Below, piece after piece: positions 26,874 through 34,245 of a stretch of DNA of 64,000 bases. The stretch's first letter is position 1. Each line of letters starts with the position of its first letter. The notes beneath the pieces are model-generated. The model worked only from the letters and a program-made list of their open reading frames with translations. It made no database searches and was not told where the DNA came from. Source of the stretch: Burkholderiaceae bacterium (lineage in GTDB: Bacteria > Pseudomonadota > Gammaproteobacteria > Burkholderiales > Burkholderiaceae_C); the NCBI GenBank assembly GCA_919902775.1, contig CAKKRJ010000004.1, positions 1 through 64,000 of the forward strand, written 5' to 3'. A program made the translations under genes and the position numbers.

Positions 26874-28232
26874 TCAAGCAGCGACAGTTCGGTCGTAGGC
26901 CAGGATCGGAATCACGCGCTTGGTGCTTTGTTCGGGGACTCCATGGAGCTGCCCGAAGATGTCTTTGCGGTCTTCACGAAAGTCGCCGTCGATGTAGTAC
27001 GGAATGCAACCCGTGAGGTACTCGATGGCCGCAGCCAAAAATGGCACGTTGTCCGAATAAGCTGCGTCGCAACCTGCATCCCACAGCGGCCCCTGCAAAA
27101 ACATGCATGAGCCCTTGCACAGTTGCAGCACCGGGCAACTGAGGCAATCGGGCCTGTGGCTCCAGTGCGTAGCGCTGCGCATCTTGACCGCCTGCAGATT
27201 CGACAAATGGCCAATCTGGTGAGGTTGACCATTGGGCGCAGTGGCTGCTGCGCTGACGTTCTGACAGGTGAGCACATTGCCGTGCAGGTCCACCGCCAGG
27301 TTGTTCAGCTTGTCCATGCCGCACTTTTGACCCAGCGAGGTTGCTGGTCGAGCTGAGCGGATAGACTGCACAAAGTCCATGATGCGCTGCTGCGCCACCG
27401 ACATGCGCGAAGCCAAGCCCTGGCGCAGTTCTTTGTAGGCCAAGGCCCTGAACCGCACATGGTCCTGCTGGGTTTGCAAGGTTGCCGCCAATCCGCCTTC
27501 GTCGTAGGGATCAATGAAAGCACCCTCCCCGATGTTCACGTCCTGGCCAAACCGCTGCTGCAACCAGGCCTGAATCTGCGCCCGACTTTGGTTGCCAGCA
27601 TGGACCATGGCGTTGATGCTGATACGGCCCTGAGGATGCAAGCGGGCATACAGGTCCATGATGGCGGCGAATTTCTTAGGGTCGCTCAATGGATCGGGGC
27701 CACGGGTCGACTGGCCTGGACCGTCGTGCGACAAGCCCACAGAAAACCCCATGCGGTCAAGCCACTCGTTCTTACCAGCATCGAGCAAGCTGCCGTTGGT
27801 GATGACGCTGAACTGAGCATCCGGATACAAACCACGCAAACGTTCAGCAAGCGGCTTAAGCGTCTTCCAGTACACCAAGGGCTCGCCACCCCAGAATTCG
27901 ATGCGCTCGGGTGGTTCAAGAAGCGCATCGGTCAGTTGACTGATGAACGGCTCGATGTCATCCGGGTTGCTCGCATCCGCATGCGGCACAAAGCGCTGGT
28001 TGCAGTAACTGCATTCGTAATTGCAGGACAGCCCCAGGCTGATCTTGAGGATGCGCACCTGGCCCTTACGGCCAGGTTGATTGACCGAGACCACTGTGGC
28101 ACCTCGGAAACTGCCGGGCTGAACCGGCACCACGGGTGTGCCGTCCTGCCAGGTCAGCGTGGACAACTGGTTGTCGTAGTGCAGGAAAACTTTCTTGCCG
28201 TCTTGGCGCAAGGCGTGAATCTGAAACTTCAT
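26874..28232 (-). CDS. Radical SAM/SPASM protein, putative peptide or protein maturase
   Basis: 452 aa. The SAM [4Fe-4S] motif C-x3-C-x2-C is in LSCNYECSYCNQRF (about residues 90-103), with EFWGGEPLVY (GGEP, SAM binding) at about 141-150. A SPASM-type C-terminal region has the ordered cysteines KCGMDKLNNLAVDLHGNVLTC, CLSCPVLQLCKGSC and WDAGC for auxiliary clusters. Enzymes of this layout modify Cys, Ser or other residues of peptides (anSME, RiPP maturases). Here it is phage-borne, next to oxygenases and near a fibre with a Cys-rich tail. The ATG at 28232 overlaps the oxygenase stop as ATGA and has AAAGG upstream; an upstream in-frame ATG (28424) would add 64 shadow residues. Confidence 0.9.
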   Translation of the reverse strand: MKFQIHALRQDGKKVFLHYDNQLSTLTWQDGTPVVPVQPGSFRGATVVSVNQPGRKGQVRILKISLGLSCNYECSYCNQRFVPHADASNPDDIEPFISQLTDALLEPPERIEFWGGEPLVYWKTLKPLAERLRGLYPDAQFSVITNGSLLDAGKNEWLDRMGFSVGLSHDGPGQSTRGPDPLSDPKKFAAIMDLYARLHPQGRISINAMVHAGNQSRAQIQAWLQQRFGQDVNIGEGAFIDPYDEGGLAATLQTQQDHVRFRALAYKELRQGLASRMSVAQQRIMDFVQSIRSARPATSLGQKCGMDKLNNLAVDLHGNVLTCQNVSAAATAPNGQPHQIGHLSNLQAVKMRSATHWSHRPDCLSCPVLQLCKGSCMFLQGPLWDAGCDAAYSDNVPFLAAAIEYLTGCIPYYIDGDFREDRKDIFGQLHGVPEQSTKRVIPILAYDRTVAA

Positions 28233-28837
28233 GAAAGAACCTTTGGCGGCTCCTGCAGCCGCGTTTTGAACACCAAGACCGGCCGCAGATCGCGGCAGGC
28301 ACGGGAGATGGGGTTGACGCCATGGCGGATGTGCCCAGCAAAGAACACCACCCGAGCGGGCGCGGGCATGACCGATCCCAACAGGCGACCCTCCTGGTCG
28401 TAGAACACTGTCTCTCCGCCCCACCCTGCTTGCCAGTGCCGCACGCCGTAGATCAACAGGGTTCTGTCCAGCGGATGCTGGCTATCAATGTGGACATTGC
28501 CTTCATTGCCGTGGGTGTTGGCATTGGCGTAGACGCCATGGCACTGGGTCATGACAGGCAGTTGCAGCGCCCGCATGCATGACAGCCAAACATCAGAGAG
28601 CACGCTGGTTTGATCCTGCAGGAATTGCGGCGTGCAGCTGTAGTCCGAAGCTTGGTTGATGGGCCAGTCCCGACCCAACAATTCGCGGTGCCAGATCGGA
28701 AACGGCTCCGGCTCGTTTTTGTTGGTGATGCGGTAGTAGCGGTACTGCAGGTGCTGCAGCCAATCGACGAGCTCCTGCGTTACGCCCGGATCCAGAACGC
28801 CATCTGCGAATGAAACGGGACTGCGGGCGTCAAGCAT
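28229..28837 (-). CDS. 2OG-Fe(II) dioxygenase, prolyl 4-hydroxylase-like
   Basis: 202 aa double-stranded beta-helix protein. The iron ligands are readable: H-x-D in GNVHIDSQHP (about residues 116-125), the distal His in GHIRHGVNPIS, and the 2-oxoglutarate-binding Arg shortly after in CRDLRPVLVF. GGETVFYDQEGRLLGSVMPAPARVVFF is the usual strand pattern before the distal His. Such enzymes hydroxylate Pro, Lys, Asp or Asn side chains or small molecules. The start at 28837 overlaps the preceding gene by 8 bases and it shares ATGA with the radical SAM gene, so co-expression with the maturase is expected. Confidence 0.85.
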   Translation of the reverse strand: MLDARSPVSFADGVLDPGVTQELVDWLQHLQYRYYRITNKNEPEPFPIWHRELLGRDWPINQASDYSCTPQFLQDQTSVLSDVWLSCMRALQLPVMTQCHGVYANANTHGNEGNVHIDSQHPLDRTLLIYGVRHWQAGWGGETVFYDQEGRLLGSVMPAPARVVFFAGHIRHGVNPISRACRDLRPVLVFKTRLQEPPKVLS

Positions 28838-29549
28838 GTTCTGCCTCCGGTTCTGCGACCGAGTGAAACTCGATGGCCAGGGTGTCGCGTGTCTGGCTGC
28901 GCAGAGGAAAGTAGCCATGCGGCGTGCACAGGGGCATGGTCACAAGCAAGCCCGGCTGCGGCGTGATCGGGAAATGCACCGGTGTTTCCCAGGGCAGCAG
29001 GGTTTCATTGACGCGTTTGGCCGGATTGCCAATGACCATACAACCCGGCGTTCGCACATTGGGGCTGTCGGTCCTTGGGTAGTCCGCTTGCAAAAACAGC
29101 ACCGTGTTGAGCCCCGCACGCGAGCTGGCGATGTGCTCAGCCACATGAAATCCCGGCTGACAGCGCATGATGTGGGCGCTCAGCCGGTATCGGTATGTGC
29201 CCCAGATGGATTGCAGGTGCTCACGGACCACCGCCAACATGTCATCCAGACCATCCGCCGGGGATACGCCTCCCTGCAACAGGTCGTGGCTGCGGCACTG
29301 CCAAGCCTCGGGACCCCAGCGATGTTCGGCGTCTTCCCGAAAGACGGCCGTCGCCAGTCGTTCAAGCCGCTCTCGAGGCAAGCCAGAGGGCTGGACGTAC
29401 ACGGTACTGGGCCACAAAGAAAAAACCCAACGTTGGAGTGACGTTGGGTGGTTTTCTGAGGCGACAGTCAATGAGGGCGGGTGTGGGCTGGCTTGTGTGG
29501 CCACCGCCATGATGGGTGGCGGGGCGTGCGCTGATGCATCAAATGACAT
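28830..29549 (-). CDS. Putative 2OG-Fe(II) oxygenase-like protein (degenerate motifs)
   Basis: 239 aa. The pattern FHVAEHIASSRAGLNTVLFLQADYP, then PGLLVTMPLCTPHGYFPL and TRDTLAIEFHSV recalls 2OG-Fe(II) oxygenases of the his-rich DSBH type, with a candidate distal His (PHGY) and Arg (TRDTLAIEF), but the H-x-D/E pair is not canonical. Function is therefore tentative. AAGGAGTG precedes ATG 29549, a strong start. The first 45 residues are proline-rich and low-complexity, and a terminator-like hairpin lies in this part of the gene, so a later GTG start (near VYVQPSGL) is the alternative. Confidence 0.55.
   Translation of the reverse strand: MSFDASAHAPPPIMAVATQASPHPPSLTVASENHPTSLQRWVFSLWPSTVYVQPSGLPRERLERLATAVFREDAEHRWGPEAWQCRSHDLLQGGVSPADGLDDMLAVVREHLQSIWGTYRYRLSAHIMRCQPGFHVAEHIASSRAGLNTVLFLQADYPRTDSPNVRTPGCMVIGNPAKRVNETLLPWETPVHFPITPQPGLLVTMPLCTPHGYFPLRSQTRDTLAIEFHSVAEPEAEHA
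29416..29455 (-). terminator. Terminator-like hairpin within the 5' part of the oxygenase gene
   Basis: A perfect 9-base inverted repeat (ACCCAACGT / ACGTTGGGT, 7-base loop, 29425-29449) is followed on the minus strand by TTTTTTCTTT and on the plus strand by GGTTTTC. This is a textbook intrinsic terminator for minus-strand transcripts, but it sits about 95-125 bases inside the open frame that begins at 29549. Confidence 0.7.
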
Positions 29550-30528
29550 GAATCACTCCTTGGGCCAGTGCGGTGACGGCCCCTAATCCAAATTGAAGGT
29601 GCAGGTTTTCTCCGGCACGCAGGCCCAGGGCCAGGGCCCGAATTTGGGCCCTTCCTGCAACCATGCGAACGCGCTGATGTGGGACATAGCCCGAGACGGC
29701 GTGCACATGCAGCCAGGCATCGGCGGGCTCTGAAGCCCGTATTTCCAACTCCACCCACTGGTCTGTTGTCACCACTGGTGGGGCTTGCACAGTGAGCTTG
29801 GGCATGTGTTCATGCAGCCGGGTGATGGTGTGGGCATGCCCGGCCAGAGCGTCACTTGGCTTGGCATAAGTCACGTGCTCATCCACTTGAAGGTTGGTCC
29901 AAAGTGGTCCGCCTGGGTGAGCGTTGATGCGCAGCACCATCTGAGCGCTGAGCGGCGATTTATGCCATGGCACAAGGCATGACCCGGCAACCAAGTGCAG
30001 CGGGCGCGCCTTGGTGAGCGACAAAGACAAGGCGGTAAAGCCCTCGCTGTCTACCCGGCTGCTGCGGGTTAGCAGATGGCGGTTGAAGGGTGTCATGAAA
30101 CGCCAGGTATCTGTGCACAGCACAAACATCCAGGCGGCCCAATCACTCAGGTGCTCGCCGTACATGCGGGGCTTGGCGCGCATGGCCTGTGGGTCCAGAG
30201 CGATTTCATCGACCAGGCCCCACTGAACGCCTTCAATGGTCTCGGTGTGGCCGGATGGCATGTCCAATCTGACTGGCAAGATAAATGGGCTGGACTGTCC
30301 TCGTCTAGGCAATGAATGCGCAGCTAGGATTGAGGCGCCTGAAGAATGGACTTGATACTGCTTTTGGGTCACCTTGCCGACAGGGTAATTTGGCTGGAAC
30401 GTCTCCAATGGCTCCCACAGCCGCCAGGTCAGGCGATCCGCTTCAGCCAGAACCTCCACGGCCAGCGGCTGTTTGAATTCATCGACCCGCTGCACGAAGC
30501 GAGCGCAGACTATTTCAGCACCGCTCAC
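29539..30528 (-). CDS. Unrecognised phage fibre-region protein
   Basis: 329 aa without a family I recognise. No signal peptide or membrane segment. It is rich in beta-prone stretches, and the second half (QWVELEIRASEPADAWLHVHAVSGYVPHQRVRMVAGRAQIRAL) looks like an Ig-like or carbohydrate-binding beta-sandwich. It overlaps the upstream gene by ATGA and the downstream oxygenase by 11 bases. A virion accessory or a partner of the modification enzymes are both possible. Confidence 0.7.
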   Translation of the reverse strand: MSGAEIVCARFVQRVDEFKQPLAVEVLAEADRLTWRLWEPLETFQPNYPVGKVTQKQYQVHSSGASILAAHSLPRRGQSSPFILPVRLDMPSGHTETIEGVQWGLVDEIALDPQAMRAKPRMYGEHLSDWAAWMFVLCTDTWRFMTPFNRHLLTRSSRVDSEGFTALSLSLTKARPLHLVAGSCLVPWHKSPLSAQMVLRINAHPGGPLWTNLQVDEHVTYAKPSDALAGHAHTITRLHEHMPKLTVQAPPVVTTDQWVELEIRASEPADAWLHVHAVSGYVPHQRVRMVAGRAQIRALALGLRAGENLHLQFGLGAVTALAQGVIHVI

Positions 30529-31319
30529 ACCCGCACCTCCAGCTCTTCGACACCGCTAAACCACTTGAACCCCAGCTTGATCTTGACCAGAGCACCAGGA
30601 TCTGCGCCAAAGAGCGTGACAAGGGCTTGCCCTTGATCCAGGTTTGGGCGGCTGTTGCTCAGGGCTCCGGCCGTAGTGCTCAGCAGCACCTGCCCGGACG
30701 CCGGGAGCACCATCCCCTGGTCATTGACCGCCGTGATGCGGATGCGCCGTGGCTCACCCCCCTCATCGACCAGCCGAAACGAGGGAAATGCCAGAGCCAT
30801 GGCAACCGAATTGCTTTCCCACTCTTGGTCAAACTCAAAACCGGTTACCTCGGTCTGACCCGCTTGGGGAGAAAACATGAGCACCAGCGAAGGCTCTAAG
30901 CCCAGCGGTGGGATCCAAAGCTGGGCCAAGACCAACATGGGCTGCTGGTTCCAGTACTGCCGAAACCCCTCTTTGGACAAAGCAGTCTGTGCGAATTTGT
31001 TGATCCACACCGGCTCGCTCTGTCCTTGGCGCAAGGCAAAGAGCCAGACGGTGTAGCCGTTGCCGGGGTCTCCGGCCAACTGATGCATGTCAGCTTGCCG
31101 CAGGGCATGAACGAATGCACTTTGATGACCTGACAGGGTGGGCTGCGCAGATTCGTCAATGACACGACCAGACTCATCAAGCGCCAACTCGTAAGCGGGC
31201 AGCAGATGTTCGATGTAGAAATCACCATCGATCAGTTCGATGCGGATTTTGTTGGTGCTTTGCGCGTTGTTCACGCTAGCTGGACTTTGCCAAGGATAGG
31301 GCATGCGGATGGTTTTCAT
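30525..31319 (-). CDS. Unrecognised phage fibre-region protein
   Basis: 264 aa, not recognised. It starts at MKTIRMPYPWQSP 14 bases after the Cys-rich fibre gene; an ATG 14 codons upstream would overlap that gene's 3' end. The C-terminal 90 residues (RRIRITAVNDQGMVLPASGQVLLSTTAGALSN...ALVTLFG) resemble an Ig-like beta-sandwich such as invasin/Big domains. It may be a structural adhesin or assembly partner of the fibre. Confidence 0.7.
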   Translation of the reverse strand: MKTIRMPYPWQSPASVNNAQSTNKIRIELIDGDFYIEHLLPAYELALDESGRVIDESAQPTLSGHQSAFVHALRQADMHQLAGDPGNGYTVWLFALRQGQSEPVWINKFAQTALSKEGFRQYWNQQPMLVLAQLWIPPLGLEPSLVLMFSPQAGQTEVTGFEFDQEWESNSVAMALAFPSFRLVDEGGEPRRIRITAVNDQGMVLPASGQVLLSTTAGALSNSRPNLDQGQALVTLFGADPGALVKIKLGFKWFSGVEELEVRV

Positions 31320-31333
31320 GGACAAGCTCCACA

Positions 31334-32281
31334 TCAGCAGCCGCAACAATTGCAGTTGCAATCACAGTTGGTGAAATATTTGACCGATCGCAGTCGAATC
31401 TGGCCGCCCTCATCAATCAGCTCATGAATACGACCAGAGTTGACGTTGCCGCTGCCATAGCAATTGATGGCCACATCACCCGTGCCGGGTTGGCTTGCGC
31501 AGTTGGCGGTTGACCGGAAGAAGTAGTCGTGCAGCCAGCCATAGTTGGCGGTCCACATGGAGCCGCCGTTGTTCATGTACATGTCCCAGTTGCCGTCGGT
31601 CTTCAAAAACCCCATCAGGTTGCTGTTGACGTGCAGATAACGGGTACTGCCTTGATCTGTGTCGTAAAAGTCGATCGTGGGTGCAGTGCTCTGCACGGTC
31701 TGGCTGGGCAGTGTCAGGCGCCCACTCATGCTGTCGCCAGTGCGCGCTACCCGCCCCGACAAATCGATGTTGACCGTGGCGTTGCCGTTCGCGTCAGGAC
31801 CACCACCGTTAACCGTGCGGACAAAGGCCGAGGCGTCGTAGCCGTCCAATCGGTCCGCGTCCGTCGCCTTGGCGCTGATGCCCAGATAGGCCGCGTTGTG
31901 GTTGTGCGAAGTCGATGCAAAAGCGCTGGCGTGCTGGCCGTCGAGCAGGTCGGCATCGAGCCCGGAGCCGGAGCCATCCACAGTCAGCAGCTTGGCCAGC
32001 ACATCGGCAGCGGTGTAGGCGGCGGCATTGAGCTTGGCTGCAAACTGGGCATCGATCCCACTGGCCAAGTCCATGATGAAGCGCCAGTTATCCGGGTTGG
32101 TGCCGATCAGCTGATAGAGCTTGAGCTGGTCCGTGCGGTAGCACAGCATGCCCACTTGTTGGTTGGTCGTCGGAAATGTGGTGCCGCTGTTGCAGGAGAT
32201 CGCCGTCTTGTCGTTGTTCAGGATCTCGATGAGCGAGTCAGACAGCGTGCGCGACGACGGGATGTCGGTGAAGTTTTGCAT
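31334..32281 (-). CDS. Phage tail-fibre-like protein with a six-cysteine C-terminal tail
   Basis: 315 aa. The N-terminal part (MQNFTDIPSSRTLSDSLIEI onward) is a common tail-fibre start. The middle contains the short fibre repeats LDADLLDGQHASAFAS and ATDADRLDGYDASAF (the DxLDGxxAxxF phage fibre repeat), then TGDSMSGRLTL. The C-terminal region looks like a beta-rich receptor-binding tip. The last 11 residues are NCDCNCNCCGC, six cysteines in eleven positions, right before the stop. Such a tail suggests metal binding, disulfides or enzymatic modification. An upstream in-frame ATG 18 codons earlier is possible but overlaps the preceding gene. Confidence 0.85.
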   Translation of the reverse strand: MQNFTDIPSSRTLSDSLIEILNNDKTAISCNSGTTFPTTNQQVGMLCYRTDQLKLYQLIGTNPDNWRFIMDLASGIDAQFAAKLNAAAYTAADVLAKLLTVDGSGSGLDADLLDGQHASAFASTSHNHNAAYLGISAKATDADRLDGYDASAFVRTVNGGGPDANGNATVNIDLSGRVARTGDSMSGRLTLPSQTVQSTAPTIDFYDTDQGSTRYLHVNSNLMGFLKTDGNWDMYMNNGGSMWTANYGWLHDYFFRSTANCASQPGTGDVAINCYGSGNVNSGRIHELIDEGGQIRLRSVKYFTNCDCNCNCCGC

Positions 32282-32318
32282 GGTGAATGGGTGGGCAAAT
32301 GACTTGAGAGACTGCGGT

Positions 32319-33671
32319 TCAGTAGCCCTGCGCAATCCAGGTGAACGTGCCGGTCACGCGAGCGCCAGAAGTGTTTTCTAAAGCTGCTGTAAAGCCTGTC
32401 CGGGTGACCGCACTGGCAAGACGCGGGATGGCGACCACCGTGCCGCCCTTATGGGTCATGGTCACCTCAGGCGGCACCCTAAAAATTCGGGCAAAACCAA
32501 TCACAGCGCCTGCCTGCGCATCGGTGATCTGCACAGTGCCCCGGTCAAAGACATCGGGCACATCCACCGTCACGCGCAGCGCATCAATGAAGCCCCGGTC
32601 GGAGTTTCTGGACTTCAGGATGGCCCGAAACAAGGCCTTCTGATAGGTGTAGTCACCCTGAATGAAGTCCCGGAAATCCGTGTAGCCCGGTGGATGCCCC
32701 GCTTCGACGATGCTTGCGAAGTCGGCCTCGGTGATCTCAGTGCTGGCCACGATCATGTCGCTGATCACACCGTTGGCGTGGCGGCGGTACTGCTCGGTAA
32801 GCGCCAAGGCTTCATGAGCCTTGAGGCGCATCGCCCGGCGCAGGGCATCCGAGACACCCAGCCCTTCTTGCAAGAGCCGCCTGTACGCCACTGTGCGGCC
32901 CAAGGTTTCGGCAAACGCCAATGCCTCGACCACTTGCTTGACGGATCTGCGGGTAAGCTGATCGTTTGTGCTGAGAGCCTCAGCGACTGGCTTTTGAAGC
33001 CGCCTGGCGGTCTGATCGCTCACAGCAAAACCTTCGCCAATGCGCAGGAAGAAGGCGATCAGGTCGTAATAAGTTTCAGCAAATTTCAGCGCTTCGGAGA
33101 CCTGTTTTCTGAAACCTTGATCCAGGCCATCGGTCAAAACCACCTTTTCAGTGAATGCTTTGGCAGATACCCGAGCGGATACCGATGCCACCGGCAGGCT
33201 CTCGGCATGCTTTTGGCGCATCTGGCGCGACAGGCCTTCGGTCACAGGCAAGCCTTCTTGCAGGGCTTTGGCTAGTGACCGGGCCAAGCCATCCAGCGTT
33301 TGGAGGTTTTCTTGAACGGACTTGCGGCTGGAATTGGAAACGCCATCTGCCACCCCCAGCGACTCAACCCAGCGCAGGACATAAGCGATCAGGTCGTAGT
33401 AGGTGTCGGCAAATCCGAGTGCCTCTGCCTTTTGCAGTGCGGCTTGATGCCGACGGGTTTCTGCGAATGATAAAGTTTCAGTCAGGCGTTTGCCATGCTG
33501 ACGGCCTGAAGCCTCAACCCAAGCGAGTGTGGCAGCCACTGTGACCACATAGACAGCGGGGTAAGCCGTGAGCCACGATTTGCCTGCACTGGCGCTATGC
33601 CAAGTGAAACTGGCATTGGCCCAGGTGTAGCGCGGCCCTTGGGACTCGCCTACAGTGACTGTCTCGGCCAT
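32319..33671 (-). CDS. Repeat-containing phage tail/fibre protein
   Basis: 450 aa. Residues about 60-300 are made of imperfect repeats of roughly 20-25 residues with a K/R...EaL.(f/v)aE/D...R pattern, including two long near copies (ADTYYDLIAYVLRWVESLGV and AETYYDLIAFFLRIGEGFAV). The C-terminal 110 residues (YTDFRDFIQGDYTYQKALFR ... FARIFRVPPEVTMTHKGGTVVAIP ... GTFTWIAQGY) look like a compact beta domain similar to H-type lectin ends of phage tail proteins. It lies 5 bases after the preceding gene. Likely a fibre shaft with a binding tip. Confidence 0.75.
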   Translation of the reverse strand: MAETVTVGESQGPRYTWANASFTWHSASAGKSWLTAYPAVYVVTVAATLAWVEASGRQHGKRLTETLSFAETRRHQAALQKAEALGFADTYYDLIAYVLRWVESLGVADGVSNSSRKSVQENLQTLDGLARSLAKALQEGLPVTEGLSRQMRQKHAESLPVASVSARVSAKAFTEKVVLTDGLDQGFRKQVSEALKFAETYYDLIAFFLRIGEGFAVSDQTARRLQKPVAEALSTNDQLTRRSVKQVVEALAFAETLGRTVAYRRLLQEGLGVSDALRRAMRLKAHEALALTEQYRRHANGVISDMIVASTEITEADFASIVEAGHPPGYTDFRDFIQGDYTYQKALFRAILKSRNSDRGFIDALRVTVDVPDVFDRGTVQITDAQAGAVIGFARIFRVPPEVTMTHKGGTVVAIPRLASAVTRTGFTAALENTSGARVTGTFTWIAQGY

Positions 33672-33676
33672 GGTGA

Positions 33677-34123
33677 TCAGCTCATGGTGAAGGTGAACAC
33701 GGCCGTCAGACTGTCATCCGCCCCCTTGTTCACCACCGGGAACACCACCCTGTCGAGCATGATGCCGCCCGATGCGGCATTGAACACCCCGGCTTCTGTG
33801 ATCGCTCCCGTGCCGTCACCTGCAGGGAAGTCGGCCGTAAAGCTGAAGGCTTTGGTGCCAACTGTGTGGGCGTAGGTGGCGGCGTTTCGATCGAGCTCGG
33901 AAACCAGGGCCGACTGGCTGGCCGCAGCCGCCGTGGTGCCCGTGCCCAAGGCGATGAAACCCATGACCGAGGGACGACTGGCGGGTTTGCCGATGGCGTC
34001 GGCGATGAAATCAAAGCCAACGTTGACGATGATGTTGTCTTTGTGAACGGTTTCGATGTCGCCACTGGCGCGTCGAACAATGAGGGTCATCGCCCCCTGC
34101 AGTTGCATGGTTTCGTCAATCAT
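33677..34123 (-). CDS. Phage tail-region structural protein
   Basis: 148 aa. MIDETMQLQGAMTLIVRR, then VNVGFDFIADAIG...FIALGTGTTAAAASQSALVSELDR and a beta-rich end. This arrangement (a short N-terminus, then an ALGTGTT-like turn and an AGVFNA motif) recurs in small fibre-associated proteins of lambdoid phages; function unknown. ATG 34123 has AAGG upstream; an ATG 32 codons earlier would cross the terminator. Confidence 0.75.
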   Translation of the reverse strand: MIDETMQLQGAMTLIVRRASGDIETVHKDNIIVNVGFDFIADAIGKPASRPSVMGFIALGTGTTAAAASQSALVSELDRNAATYAHTVGTKAFSFTADFPAGDGTGAITEAGVFNAASGGIMLDRVVFPVVNKGADDSLTAVFTFTMS

Positions 34124-34157
34124 GTGGTGCCTTAAAAAATTCACGGAATGTGAAGTG

Positions 34158-34196
34158 CTTAAAAAAAAGCGCCACCACTTTTGAAAGCAGCGCCTG
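34158..34196 (-). terminator. Rho-independent terminator after the J gene
   Basis: On the minus strand AGGCGC pairs with GCGCTT (one G-T) with an inner CTTT-CA-AAAG stem, followed by TTTTTTTT. It separates the host-specificity gene from the fibre genes. Confidence 0.65.
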
Positions 34197-34245
34197 TGAT
34201 GGCTACGCGGAATCTGCAAAAGCAGACTGTGTGAACAGCCCCGGC

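Noticed and set aside
28233-28424. 64-residue N-terminal extension of the radical SAM protein
   Set aside because: It would lie inside the oxygenase gene; ATG 28232 forms an ATGA overlap and has its own AAAGG.
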